From: Heliopora coerulea
Lineage: Eukaryota > Cnidaria > Anthozoa > Scleralcyonacea > Helioporidae
Direction: 5' to 3'
DNA length: 64,000 bases
Assembly: GCA_030142905.1 (NCBI GenBank)
Contig: JASJOG010000187.1
Span: 592,192-656,191, forward strand
A program made the translations under genes and the position numbers. Every line of letters starts with the position of its first letter. Within the stretch, counting starts at the first letter, position 1. Shown one piece after another: positions 10,338-21,499 of this stretch. A model generated the notes under the pieces. The model was not told the DNA's origin. It did not search any database and worked only from the letters and a program-made list of their open reading frames with translations.

Positions 10338-10562
10338 AGCTTTAAGTAGTCGCGAGAATATTTCGTGCACTTAAAATGATAAAACACGCCTCCAATCCCT
10401 GTGAACTCAATAGCTCACCAGGTAGAGCAGCAGACCGGTATCCCGAAGGTGCGAGTTCAAATCCCGCTCGAGTCTACATTTTTCAGTTGACTTCGGCAGT
10501 GTCAGATTATCGTGAAAAGTTTCTGATCACGTATATCTCTGAGGATGATTCTGAAATATAAT
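10338..10562 (+). mobile_element. tRNA-like SINE, copy 3
   Basis: tRNA-like core at 10402-10473. The T-arm is better paired here (GCGAG TTCAAAT CCCGC). Direct tandem with copy 2. Its tail ends where the P-type transposase reading resumes. Confidence 0.65.
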
Positions 10563-10564
10563 CC

Positions 10565-11340
10565 ATGGATTTTGAAAGAAGTCAGTGATAACGAAATAAG
10601 GATTCAACTTTGATCAGTATCTGTTGTTTAGACATTGCAGATCTGTTCAATGCTGATCAGGAGTACGCTTTACACAGGTTGCATAAGCTGACCTTGGACC
10701 ACATTGTACTGACAGGGTGCTCCAAGATGAAAGTGAAGTTTGCCATCTAAGTTTTGAGCAGAACTGTTTCAACTGTCGTGGTGGAAACCGGATATCCAGA
10801 AGTTGCTGGTACTGCTCCATTCTGCCAAATGGTGAATGTTTTTTTGATTGTATTAATGCACAATCAACCACAGAGCATCAAAGAAAGAATAACATGCTGA
10901 TCAGACCATACTTCTCTGCTGATTATGAGTGGTTAATATGGACGAAGGAAACTTTATTGAAATACTTGAAGGATTGGAAAGCCTTTATTCTTACAAGAGA
11001 GGCAAATTTCAGTGCAACTGCAGGAGAAAAGATGTTCTTGTCCCGCCAGACCCACGAAGGTCTTATGATCTCATCCACTCACCACTCGAGGCCACCAAAT
11101 TCCTCCTTTCCACAGGGTTTCGGTATGTCCTTGCAGAAAGATTCATACAAGATGTGATCGAGCACTACTTTAGGCCCCCAACGGACTCAAAGAGGAAGAT
11201 CAGATAAACCTTCAGCTCAAGAGTTGGGCTATAACGATCTTACCAATCCTGCTAAAAGAGACATTGTCCCAACAGTAAGTGGTAACATAGGAGGACGATA
11301 CGGGTAGACAAAGTGGTACACAGTAAGTGATGAGCCAGTA
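10565..11340 (+). pseudogene. P-type (THAP9-like) transposase, C-terminal part, decayed
   Basis: Resumes after the SINE cluster. Readable blocks in order: near 10910-11020 LIWTKETLLKYLKDWKAF, then NFSATAGEKMFLSRQTHEGL; in the next frame 11095-11165 STGFRYVLAERFIQDVIEHYF; then in a third frame near 11215 ELGYNDLTNPAKRDIVP and GNIGGRY near 11290. This order matches the C-terminal half of THAP9/P-element-like transposases (remembered family). At least two frameshifts. The preceding catalytic segment is lost or unreadable, so the transposase is dead. Together with the THAP start at 9253 it forms one gene interrupted by SINEs. Confidence 0.6.
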
Positions 11341-11344
11341 AAGA

Positions 11345-12210
11345 AAAGACAAAAAATTTTCAAATGAACAGTCTATTTTTCCCATGAATTAATACCTAAG
11401 CTTGTGAAACACAATTGGAGTGCAATAATAAATATAGAGTTATACTTAATTCAGCCAATTCATAAGACTCATTAACCTACCTTATGGTACAGTAATAAAG
11501 GACAGGATAATTTGCTAGCATCAAACCAAATATGGCTAACATGGTTATTATAGTATCACTCAACTCTTTGTAGGTTTGACTTTACTTTATTTTAACTAAT
11601 GTGAAAAAAAAGATATGTGGGGTGACCTCTTCATGCCTTACATTCAAATCAATACTAATAACCAATAACCAAATTTAACATTGTTGGTTCCAAAGTATTT
11701 CCACATAAATTTGGGTACATTTTTCTGCAAGAATATACATCTCATGCATCTATAGCTTACTTATGTTTTTTTTTTTTTTTTATTTGTCGTAAAGACTGAT
11801 CTTTACCAGTCAGTAAAGCCACACAGAAAACAATCAAAATGCACACATTTTTATAATATCACATATACTAGTAATGCTTTCTAAGTACAGACCAAGTTAA
11901 GAGTTAGAAATGGTTTTGTTGTCGCTAGAACCAAGTTGTCAAAGGCTGATTTTCTCAAAATTAATTTTGCTTTCATGCTGGAACAACATTGTGGATTTAA
12001 AAAATTACTGGCAAAAATGGTTTGAATGAAACTTCCAAACATCCAGTCTGACTGAATTAAACAATAAAGTTAGCAATGAGTTTTAAGAACCTCAGCTTTG
12101 AATTAACTTACATATTAAATGCTGAAAGTGTCACTGTAAATATGTATATTGTAAGGAGAAGAGTTAATTATACATAATCTAATTTCATATGTTATACTGT
12201 AAGATATACA
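11345..12210. other. Spacer between the two convergent element genes
   Basis: AT-rich, no readable protein; includes a poly-T run at 11767-11781. Probably 3' flanking sequence of the transposase gene inside the THAP/P-type element. Confidence 0.4.
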
Positions 12211-12214
12211 TATA

Positions 12215-12215
12215 A

Positions 12216-12256
<41 letters not shown>

Positions 12257-12300
12257 CATACATACATATATACATACATACATATATATACATATAATCA
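12215..12300. repeat. TA/TACA microsatellite
   Basis: (TA)n followed by (TACA)n, separating the two convergent genes. Confidence 0.9.
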
Positions 12301-13657
12301 TTACTTCTCCTTAATTCTATACGGAGACCTTTCGTTTTGCTTCTCTTTTGTTAGATTTTAAACTTGTTTATGCATTCTTTGGCATATGAAAAACTACGAA
12401 CTTTAGGATAAAGTTCAATAGTGTTTTCCAAACAGAGTTTACTAGATGTACTGGACAATTCATTGCTGCATCTCAAAGGAATGTTCTCCCATAGCGACTT
12501 GACCAGTGTGGAATCCATTGCTATGTTGCATAAAGAGTCGCAGGGAATTATTTAGACGACTTCTTTTGAGTCTGTCATGAATTTTCGAATTACAATCTCG
12601 ACGACTTCCAAAACTTTAACTAAGTCGTTGCAAGGTATGATAAGTGCACTTCTGTTGGAAGCTGCAGTGTATGGATTTACGGCTTCGGCGGTGATTTCCT
12701 GTTTTGTAACAAATCCGAAAGCTCCTCGTTGTTCTTCCCGTTCCCCAACCATTTCCTACAAACTTTGGATAGCACGTATCCAGAGATGTACGATAGAGGT
12801 CCCAATTCTGTTTCATTAAGGTCTGTGTCTTCTTTGTCGCTGGATGTATCCTCTTTACCAGAATTAGATTTATAATAACTAACGGTCAGGGATTTGAATC
12901 ACTACCAAACTGCACCCTTGTTGATTCTGACAGTTTAAAAGTTCAGTTGTGTTTGGAATACGCCGGTAAAAGTCTTCAAGGAAACGGTCTTGGTTTCTAT
13001 TGTGACAAAACAGCTCATAGAGAGGCAGTAATGCATCAAAGAGGGAATCGCTCGAATGAATATTTGTTAAAGTTTCAACAATTTCTGTGTTATTCTATTC
13101 TTTGTAGTGTCCCCCATAAAGTCCAACACTTCATTTGTAAGTGAAGGTGTGTTTACACTCTCGCTGTCAGAGTGCTTCGAGTTGACATACCTCGTCAAAC
13201 CACCTATGGACTTACATATATTCTCACAGCTGTGACAAGGGAACTTGCTTTGCCCTTCGATCTCATTCAGTGCTTCCGTAAATCCGGTGTCAACAGTATC
13301 CGGGTTGTCTTCGATCAACGCTACGGCAAATTCAAAGTTAAATGACAGTGTACCATTGTTATAGGTCCCTTGGCTTTCTTCTTCGATAGACCCCGGCGCA
13401 GCGTCAGCCACAGTTTGCGCTTCAAATGGCTCCGAAACAGCAACAATCAACTCCAAGTTACTCTCCATGCCCTTTCTGAATGAGAAATCTTCGGTTTCTT
13501 TAAGTGTAAGCTTTTGGTGTCGAGAAACGTTAGTTGCAAATAGAGATATACCTGAGATACGCCATAATTTCCTTGTGAAGGTTTTGTGGCAATGAACTCT
13601 CTCCGTCATGTGATACGTTTTCCCTTTAATCCTCAACATATTTGCCACCTCGCACAT
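12290..13657 (-). pseudogene. C2H2-finger protein of the THAP/P-type element, decayed
   Basis: ATG at 13657, just inside the right inverted end. The open part (13067-13657, 196 codons) begins MCEVANMLRIKGKTYHMTE and contains one C2H2 finger at about residues 143-164 (FPCHSC...GGLTRYVNSKH), then a helical segment. After the stop at 13067 the same protein continues in other frames: NRNQDRFLEDFYRRIP near 12980, a glycine-poor block near 12640, SLWENIP near 12490, and a basic end (KTKGLRIELRRSND) near 12300. I recall similar cnidarian proteins of unknown function ending with this basic block; whether they regularly belong to THAP-type elements I cannot verify. It might be an accessory DNA-binding protein. 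Broken in at least three places. Confidence 0.5.
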
Positions 13658-13699
13658 AATCCCCCTGAAGTTTGTCGGCTAGCCAAACCATCTCATTTC

Positions 13700-14935
13700 T
13701 ATTAACTGTGCTCAGCTACAACCCTAACAAGTCGGTAATTGCTGGGAAGCTTTTCGTAACCTGACAGGGTTTTGCTAAATTTTGAGAACGTTGATATTTT
13801 GAAAATTTCTCCTATCTGCACCTCGACTTGTCCACCAGGTTGTAAGGGTTAACTTGGTAAAAATAATGGAAATGTAGATATTAGAAGCATTTCTGGTACC
13901 TTTTAGCTTCCTTGCTCTGGCTCCTTTAATAAGATATAACTGCCTTAGGTCTGAAATTTTATAAGGAATTTCGGTTTGTTTACTTGAGTCTGGACTAGTT
14001 CAGAGGCAGATAAGTCCATTGAGAAAAAATGGACCCAATAATGGTACTCCCAACCATATAGTTAAATTTAACCACAAATTAACTACGGGGTAAATGGTAG
14101 ATAAGAGTTTCATAAAAAAAGTCCCTTGTGTTTGAGATGAGGTAGAATCAAGAAAGTTCGAGATCTTGCTTCCATAAAAAAAATTGAGCATTACAAAACT
14201 GGATTTACACTTGGCTAAAGTCGTCCAAGCGAGCTTTCTGTTGCAAAAACTGAAAATTTGCTATTTACCCTCAAGAGTTAATATGAAAAAAAAATCCGTT
14301 CAGGCGGAAAACATGCTTAACAGAAATCCAATTTTAATCACAAAAATGATTTCACTTTCGACGAAGATATTACGTTATGAGTTTCTTCAGTTCCTCAAAT
14401 TTCTGGGTCAATTTAAGCTTGAAAGCAAAGTAAACTTGGCAGCTGAACTAGCATATTCTAGATCTTAAAACTATTATGCCCTTTTTTTGGATAAAAAAGT
14501 ATATACTACATTCTGAACACGTGCATTTTTAACACTGGCAAGATTCAGTTAAAAATTCCATCTTCAATGCAACAAGGTGTTGTTTGGTCTTGTATGAAGG
14601 CATATCGTGAATATGACCTTTATTCACCTCAAGTGAAGTAAATATTAGCAAATATTATCAGAGATTTTGAACAGTGAAATAGAACACTTTCTTACTTCCC
14701 TCTTAAACCTTTTTAAATAATATCGTGTAACCGCATTTAGCAACAACAACTTTCTTTTAGCAGTTTCAAGTAATATCAAGTTTCTTAATTTAGTCGGCGC
14801 GATCCAGTACTGTAAAAACTTTAGAGTGTTTATGACAGGAAGAGGGTCACAGTTTTGGTACTAGGATTGGTTTTCATATTACTTATCATTTCGATAGCTA
14901 ATCCCCGAGGATTAAAGGAAATACTGCATCTTTTT
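13700..14935. other. No gene recognised
   Basis: About 1.2 kb right of the THAP/P-type element. AT-rich; frames of 60-95 codons lack known motifs. Confidence 0.5.
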
Positions 14936-14939
14936 AGAT

Positions 14940-15560
14940 TGACTATGAAGCAAAGTACAGTATACATTGTTGTAACTCGTTCGGTTCTATCCAAACAGAC
15001 GGCTCCTTTAATGGGTAAAATCGTTTGGCGTTAATCAGAGTAGAGTAACAAAAGACCCCTTCAGACATAAAACAGTTGAATTCGGCGCCTTTAACACTTT
15101 CCTGTGCAGGTGGCTTTACTTGACGAGTAAAATTGTTTGGTGTTAACCACTGTAAAACAACCAAGAGCCACTCAAACAGAAAAGAGTAAATCCAGGTCGG
15201 CTTTACCCTTTCCCACAACTCTTTCTCAGTTTTCGATATTCTTTTCAACGGCTAGTTCCGGTTTCCTGTCTCCCGTTAATCACAGCGTATAACGTCATCA
15301 TTAAGGTTTATAATGTAAGAGTTTCCCGGAACAGAAAGTGTCAACTCAAACGGACCTAACTCTTTCATGTCAAAGAAGCTTCCTCAGAACAGTCAAATCG
15401 TCTAGCGTTAACAAGAGTAAGATATGCCGGCGCAAGCCAAAGTAAAACAATAAAATGGATATTCGGACAGGAAAGAGTTAATTTAGTCCGACGTGGCCCC
15501 TTTTCCCTCCAGGCGCCCTCCTTTCACGAGTAAAATCACCACAATCTAACCAGGGCAAAA
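14940..15560. repeat. Degenerate minisatellite with GTAAAATCGTTTGGCGTTAA core
   Basis: Four to five diverged units share a core around GTAAAAT(C/T)GT(C/T)TGGCGTTAA...AGAGTAA (near 15015, 15127, 15398 and 15530) and a second block CAGA(A/C)AGGAAAGAGTTAA (near 15170, 15472). Spacing is irregular (about 110-270 bp). The apparent minus frame at 14943-15248 is repeat sequence, not a supported gene. Confidence 0.55.
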
Positions 15561-15564
15561 TAAC

Positions 15565-16010
15565 CTAGAATTAGCCAGAGGAAATTAAATACATCATTAA
15601 AATTCAGGGCAGAACTAAGCCACCAGGGTGCTCTGTTTTTAGGGTCTTATGCCGCAACTTCAAGAGCTTTTCCTTTTATGCATGCTGTTCTGATTTTTCA
15701 CCTTTTCTACATTACCACTCAGAAATTTTAAGAGTAGCCCATGGAAGAATGTACATAAGCCTAACTGTGCCTCTTAAAAGTGGAAAAAGGACGGGACCGC
15801 GTTTTCAACCAACCGGTAGGTGGTAGCTCTCCTAGAGAACTTTGGCAAATTACGTGTCTAGATACATCACTAAAATATTGTAGCTCCAGCCAGGGTTGCC
15901 GGATGTAAGCGTCGAGTACACACCTGCCACCTTGTAGGAATGCGACGAAGTTCAACAGACCAAGAAACTGATGCACCAACCCTCCAAAGTAAAGAACTTT
16001 GCCGAGCTGA
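15565..16010. other. No gene recognised
   Basis: No repeat or motif that I can name; one 72-codon minus frame without recognisable features. Confidence 0.4.
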
Positions 16011-16012
16011 AA

Positions 16013-16110
16013 AACAATAAATCAGTCAGTCAGTTAATCAGTAAGTCAGTCAATCAATTAATCAATTAATCAATCAATCAATCGATCGATCGATCGATCA
16101 ATCAACCAAT
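16013..16110. repeat. Tetranucleotide microsatellite (AATC/GATC/AGTC)n
   Basis: Run of CAGT, CAAT and CGAT tetramers, with a perfect GATC core at about 16083-16098. Confidence 0.9.
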
Positions 16111-17285
16111 CTTTAAGAAATAAATAAAAAATAAATGCATAAATAATCAAACAAACGTACTAACGAACGAAATTAAATTGTGACACGACAAAAGTAGCTG
16201 TATTGAAACCGGAAGGCCCCGTCACCGCGAAGTTTCATTTTGGACTATGGTCACTTCCCCTTATTTAACTGCAGAATACTACTACCAGAAGGCTTTTCGA
16301 AATCTTTGTTATTCTAATGTAAGCACCTGTTTCTCCATTCCCTTCGGGTATTATTATATTTTATTTGCATGAAAAAAAAAACAAAGTTTTCTGGTACTTG
16401 GTATTCAGCTGTAGTAATAAAGGGAACCGGCCATCGCTACGTCAGCGACAGGCATTAATTGACATTATTCAAAATACGACTTACTGCCTCCTAGAGACTA
16501 CAAATTTCCACAATGCTCGTCTTTAGTTGAATAAAAATACGATTTAATCGTCAGCGCCATTCCTGAAACTGCTCAACAGGGCAACCCGTGAATTGCATTC
16601 AACTACTACACAGCGGTTTCTCTAAGAGCCACCAAATAATACAATGATTTTTCAAACAATACTCCAAATGCTGCGCTTGGTTTGTTTTTATACTGATTCT
16701 ATATTTTGTCTAGAATGACGATCTTTTGTTTCTATGTTTCTCCTTGTTTATTTTTGATTTTGTCTGAGAATACCCCACAGCATGGGTCTCGTAGTGGCAT
16801 ACTCCTTAATTGATCCAACCTATCCAACAAATTTCTATTCGAGTTTGTATATTATAAAAATCGAAATATTGGTAGTAAGTTGTATTTGGATGGATAATTA
16901 TATATACTTTAAGTACATATTGCTTAGTCCAAATAATACATTCAACAAATATGTAGACATGAAGTGCAAACATTATAAAAAGTTGGTACTTCTGCAGTCT
17001 AAAATCATTATTTCGCTTGCCCATTTTGCATGCAAAACAGGTTGAATTCTTGTAAGCAGACCGTTTTGAAGTTTACTCCATTCATATTCCGGTTTGTTAA
17101 ACAAGGTTTCCCTCACAAAGCTTACAAAGCTTTGGTTTGAGTTTGATTTACTTTTTGTCATGGTTTAGTGCGTCTGAATTGATTTAATGATTCGCTAAAC
17201 TTGACAGACCAATTCGATGAGAGCACATCTTTAAACAATCATTACTAGCTTGCTAATACTGAAAACGTTTCCACCCAAGTCATTG
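16111..17285. other. No gene recognised
   Basis: About 1.2 kb of AT-rich sequence. Frames at 16782-17045 (plus) and 16806-17161 (minus) are mutually overlapping and compositionally biased, with no motif. Confidence 0.5.
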
Positions 17286-17293
17286 CAGGTAAA

Positions 17294-18455
17294 ATGCCAA
17301 AGATTACATTGTTTGACAGGCAAAAAATTATAAGTTTGCATCAACAAGGCCATCCTCAAAGGGAAATAAACCGATAAACAGGGTTCTCAAGATGTGGGAT
17401 TCAACCTGTTGTTGAGAAATTTCAAATATCTGAACACGTCAAGAACAAAAAAAAAAAAGACGTGGTAGGCCTAAAAAGCTATCTGTATCAGATGAGCAGT
17501 TCTTCAAAGTCACTTCCTTAAGAGACAGGAAGAAATCTAGCAAAGACCTTGCTCAGCATCTGGCAGATTCATCTGGACCCAAAGTAGATTCATCTACAGT
17601 TCGAAGAAGCTTGATTACAAATGGCCTTAATGGACATGCAGCAGCCACAAAACCATTTATCCGGAAAGGTAACAAGGAAAAAAGGCTAACACTATTTCAG
17701 AATCATACTCAGGGTATTATGAAATGATAACTTCAATATTAACCTACACCGCCGAAGTCAACTGATCTTCAACGCTATCCTTATGGATAGCGTTAAGATG
17801 TCGCGAGAATATCTCGTGCACTTAATTTGGATAAAACTCGCCTCAAATCCCTGTGGACTCGATAGCTCAACAGGTAGAGCGGCGGACCGGTATCCCGAAG
17901 GTGCGAGTTCAAATCCTGTTCGAGTCAACATTTTTCAGTTGACTTCGGCAGTGTAAGTTAATTCTGAGTTAATTAATGAGTTCTTGCAACCTTTAGTGAA
18001 ACACGGCGGGAGGTCTGTAATGATCTGGGGCTGCATTTCAGCCAGTTGTGCTGGGCATATTGTCCGCATTAATGGAATCCTAAGTGCCGAAAACCACAGG
18101 CAGACTCTCATTCATCATGCTATTCCTTCTGGAAAGCGTCTTATTGGGAACTGCTTTATTTTTCAGCATGACAATGATCAAAAGCACACTGCTCATTCGA
18201 TGAAATCATATTTGGAGAGGAAAACAACTGACAGAGCCCTCACAGAGTCCTGACTTGAATATTAGGTGAGCAGTATGGGATCACCTTGACAGAGAACGGC
18301 CCAAAAGACAGCCCAAGTCTACAACAGAGCTCTGGGAAGTTCTGAAGGAAGGTTGGTATAACATACCAAGCGATTACTTGAGGAAACTTCAGGGTAGTCT
18401 GCGTAAGAGAATCCAAGCTGTTCTACGTGTAAAAGGGGGTCGTACCAAATATTGA
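17294..18455 (+). pseudogene. Tc1-type transposase pseudogene
   Basis: ATG at 17294. N-terminal helix-turn-helix region MPKITLFDRQKIISLHQQG, then GRPKKLS, then a second HTH block near 17580-17640 (VDSSTVRRSLITNG). The segment expected to hold the first catalytic aspartate (WSDES) is missing: reading breaks at about 17725 and a SINE follows to 17956. It resumes with HGGRSVMIWGC (about 18003), keeps the second aspartate in FQHDNDQKHTA (about 18165-18195), and reaches SPDLNI near 18250, where the third acidic residue codon is now TGA. C-terminus KGGRTKY then stop at 18453-18455. So both the first and third DDE residues are gone. Confidence 0.8.
17757..17956 (+). mobile_element. tRNA-like SINE, copy 4, inside the Tc1-like transposase
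   Basis: tRNA-like core at 17856-17926 with intact 7-bp acceptor pairing, A box and B box; head with CTCGTGCACTTAATTTGGATAA and tail CAGTTGACTTCGGCAGTGT as in the 9.8-10.6 kb copies. Preceded by a short hairpin (CGCTATCC TTAT GGATAGCG at about 17776-17795). Confidence 0.65.
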
Positions 18456-18759
18456 TATCAGCCTGGAGAAACACAAATTTTCTTTACTTTTATTGTATTT
18501 TCATTGTGTGTCTATATTTGCAAAATGTATCTTTACACAATGAGCGGTCATATTGACAGAAATATTTATAGTCCCTAGAACCTTGCTGAAACATAAAAGT
18601 TAAGAGTGGCCTGAGACTTTTGCACTGTACTGTATGAGCAGCTTATAACAAATCGAGGCTGCATAATGCTCACCCTAGTCATTGTATCAAAGCTATTCCT
18701 TGCGGTGCAGCATTGTGGCTTCGCAGAAGCTGTTCGAACTCTGCACTTCTCAATAAAAG

Positions 18760-19660
18760 AAGTGAGGAATATAAAACATAATTGATGGATCAGGGATATA
18801 ATAATTCATTAGTTAGGAAAAATTTATTTAGAAAAGTACGCAAAAACACGAAAAATAGTATCCGTTAGTTTTGGATCATAATCCCAAACTCCCTAATATT
18901 TTGAGCTGTTTTAAAAAAAAGAAACATGTGCTGTACGTATTTTAAACTTATCATCCGAGCTCCAAAATCTTTTAAAACCAAATACTATTATTCTAGCATA
19001 TCGTAGACTTCAGAATCTTAAAGATAGCCTTGTACCATAAAGGAGGGTGTTTTAAGTGTCACAGAAATAAATTTGATTTACCAAAAAAATTTTTAATTGA
19101 ATCTCAGACTTTTCAAAAACTTGAAAACTGGTAAGAAATATCGAATTAGGGATCCAATTACTCAATTACTTATACCTCTTGTAATATTATTTATTTAGTT
19201 TCCTGTATTAAATGTAAAGTTCAATACGTTGGATACACCTCTACGGAAACAAAGGTGAGATTCAGAGATCAAAATCTTCTATTAATACTTCTAAACGTAC
19301 TTGTGAAGTTGCCATTCACTTCAATCAAACTTCTCATACTCTACGAGATTTATTCTTTCAATGTACTGAGTTAGTTCCGTCCCAAAACGCTGGAAGTTGG
19401 ATTGCTTATTAACTGCGAGAGAGGCTTTTTGGAGGGCACAGTTTACTCTCTTCCCTTATGCGTTAAACAAAAGACAAGAATTTCATTCCAAAAATATAAC
19501 TTATTATAATAATCATTGATTTTATTATTATTTTAATTTTGATGACGTTTGTAATGTACATATAAGGGGACACACTATATTTTTCTTATTATTTTTTTAA
19601 CTTGTTGATAAGAGTATTTTACTGAAGAAGGTAAAATTATACCGAAACGTTTACATAAAA
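18760..19660 (+). pseudogene. PLE family A remnant: RT end and GIY-YIG
   Basis: Plus strand remnant of the 3' half of a Penelope-like element. Near 18865-18890 a DHNPKLPNI block, near 19045 GCFKCHRNKFDLPKKFLIES (a cysteine-containing linker), then the GIY-YIG nuclease start near 19195 with CIKCKVQYVGYTSTETKVRFRDQ; an RTCEVAIHFNQTSHTL block near 19290-19340 matches the usual continuation. Many stops. It ends at a terminal core CTGAAGA...CCGAAACG at 19622-19650, like the hammerhead-type ends of the other PLE families. Established: GIY-YIG of PLEs cuts target DNA; here it is not functional. Confidence 0.7.
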
Positions 19661-19674
19661 TGAGCTGTACACAT

Positions 19675-19856
19675 GTATATATAGGTATATATATATATAT
19701 ATATATGTATATATGTCTATATATGTATGGATGTATATATATGCATATATGTGTATATATGTGTATATATGTGTATAAATGTATGTATGTGCATATATGT
19801 CCGTATGTGTATATATGTACATGTTTGTATATGTACATATGTCTATATATGTACAG
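19675..19856. repeat. TATATG/TGTATA microsatellite
   Basis: Imperfect TATATGTGTATA-type repeat. All frames through it (Y/I/C-rich) are artefacts of the repeat. Confidence 0.9.
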
Positions 19857-21140
19857 GAAGTGGACAAAAAAAAGTAGACCCCTATAGAAATACGGTTTTT
19901 TATTCAAACACATACCAAAGTGATAGAAAATGTAGAAACCGCTTTGATTTAGCACAGACTGGTCAAGATTTTATTGAATTTGAACTTACACAATAAATTT
20001 AAATACTAAAATAACAAGAAATACAAACTTTTGTCGATTCTAATATCAGGTGGTGTTGTTTGCGAAAGTTAGGTAATATTATGTACCTTTGAATGTCTTG
20101 GGCGTAGGCGTTTTAGCCTTCACGTTCTTGCAAAAAATCAATCAGAATCATCGTCCTACAATATTTGAATAGATTTCGTAAATACTAAAGTTTTACTGGG
20201 CACATTCATTAGTTCTTTTTGGATGCACTGGAAAGGCATTACTGGTAAAGAAGATAAGATGGCTAAAAAGACAAGAAAAGAGACCCAGAAAGAAAGATCA
20301 CAGGCCAAGACTGGAAGGAATCATGAAATTGTAGGAATGCTCAAGGATGGAGTTCGTGCTCGTCAAATTTCACAGGAATATAACTGAGTTACTCAGGAGC
20401 AAAGAAACTGCGCAAAGTTCAAGCTGAGGGGAAGTTGTGGTCGCAGTCCTGGTTCTGGTCGAAAACGTAAAACTAGTGAGCAAAGTGATCATTTCATTGT
20501 TAAATATTCAAAAGCAGGAACGCTGACAAAAAAAGAAATAGCATATCAACTCAAAGCTCAGACAGGAGACAAAGTAAGGTGTAAAACCATTCAGCGCCGT
20601 CTCAAAGAAAAAGGCTTGGCATGGAGAAAGAAATCTAAGAAGCCTTATGTTATTGAGAAGAATCGTTTGTTACGTTTATCTTTTTCTCGTGAGCATGTTG
20701 GTTGGAGTGACGATCAATGGAAGCGAGTTGTGTGGAGCGTGAGTCGCCATTTTGTCTTCAAAACTAATCCACTCAATATGTGTGGATAACTAAAGGTGAA
20801 AAGATGTCAAATCGCTCAATGCAGGGAACAGTAAAACATGAATAATCCATTAATGTCTGGGGGTGTTTTTCGTAGAATGGCGTTGGTGATTTATATCGTG
20901 TCAAGGGAATAGTGACAGGAAAAGTATACAGGAAAATCTTGATACATCATCTTGTCCCATCCGCCAATCGGTTATGTCCTGATGGTTTTGTATTCCAACA
21001 CGACAACGACCCCAAACACACGAGTGGGGTGGTGTCAAAATATCTTAAAATAAGAAGCTTGATGTTATGCAATGGTCCGCTCAATCGCCAGGTTTAAACC
21101 CCATTAAAAATTTATGGGCTGAACTGAATTTTAAAATTCA
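19853..21140 (+). mobile_element. Second Tc1-like transposon, dead
   Basis: Left end probably the TIR-like GTGGACAAAAAAAAGTAGACC at about 19860-19880, directly after a microsatellite. Transposase pseudogene begins near 20259. No right TIR seen; similarity fades after about 21130. Confidence 0.6.
20259..21130 (+). pseudogene. Tc1-type transposase pseudogene, catalytic residues substituted
   Basis: MAKKTRKETQKERSQ start at 20259, then HTH blocks (NHEIVGMLKDGVRARQIS) and KRKTSEQSDHF. Second HTH: TIQRRLKEKGLAWRKK near 20590. The WSDES motif reads WSVSR (about 20734), so the first aspartate is valine. The second is present in FQHDNDPKHTS (about 20992-21025). The usual PIENLW reads PIKNLW near 21100, glutamate replaced by lysine. 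Several frameshifts and stops. Related to the deletion derivative at 38.6-40.0 kb by the AQTGDKxxxKTIxRxLKE block. Confidence 0.75.
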
Positions 21141-21497
21141 CGGCGTGTTCGTAATGTTTTCGCTTGTCTGGAAAGCTTGCAACCTTTTATTTTAATTGTA
21201 ATCGAACACATCGTTGTAAGCTAAGCAAACGCATCACGAACTGATCGTTTCATTAACTTTATGCTACTTTTATCGTCTCATATTACCGATGAATTTCATT
21301 GTAATTAATTATTCTTGGCAGTCGCCTGATGATTGCTTCGCGAGAACCATAAAACTCTGAGTAGCTATTAAATGTTTTAAACAAGTTATCTATCTTTGTG
21401 ATCCGATTTGTATATAGGTCTGGTATATCCATTGAGCACTCTTGCTGTTTGATGAGGTTCCCAACTTATTATCTATTTATGTTTATATGTGTTTATA

Positions 21498-21499
<2 letters not shown>

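Larger units (their letters stand above)
9069..13698. mobile_element. THAP/P-type transposon with a second, convergent gene
   Basis: Bounded by a 21-bp inverted repeat, AAATGAGATGGTTTGGCTAGC at 9069-9089 and its exact complement at 13678-13698. Just inside the left end a THAP-domain transposase pseudogene runs rightwards (9253-11340). Just inside the right end a C2H2-finger protein pseudogene runs leftwards (13657 down to about 12290). The two meet at a TA-rich microsatellite. tRNA-like SINEs are inserted at 9.8-10.56 kb. I see no clean target duplication next to the ends, so exact element limits are inferred from the shared 21 bp. THAP plus this transposase type points to the P superfamily. 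Confidence 0.6.
17294..18645 (+). mobile_element. Tc1-like transposon, dead, with a SINE inserted
   Basis: Contains a Tc1-type transposase pseudogene (separate entry). The right end shows a TIR-like sequence reading GGCCTGAGACTTTTGCACTGTACTG up to about 18635, typical for Tc1 ends (complement starts CAGTGCAAAAGTCTCAGGCC). I could not find the matching left end, so the copy seems 5'-truncated or the left end has decayed. Confidence 0.7.

Noticed and set aside
9863..10473. Functional tRNA genes
   Set aside because: Acceptor and D arms pair, but the anticodon arm is poor, position 33 is not T in most copies, and long flanks are shared between copies. A SINE explains them better.
13067..13144. 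Short plus-strand frame opposite the C2H2 pseudogene
   Set aside because: Antisense shadow; the minus-strand reading has a clear C2H2 finger and family-like blocks.
19575..19996. Overlapping frames of 75-126 codons on both strands
   Set aside because: They run through a TATATG-type microsatellite and the Tc1-like terminal region; no protein-like composition.
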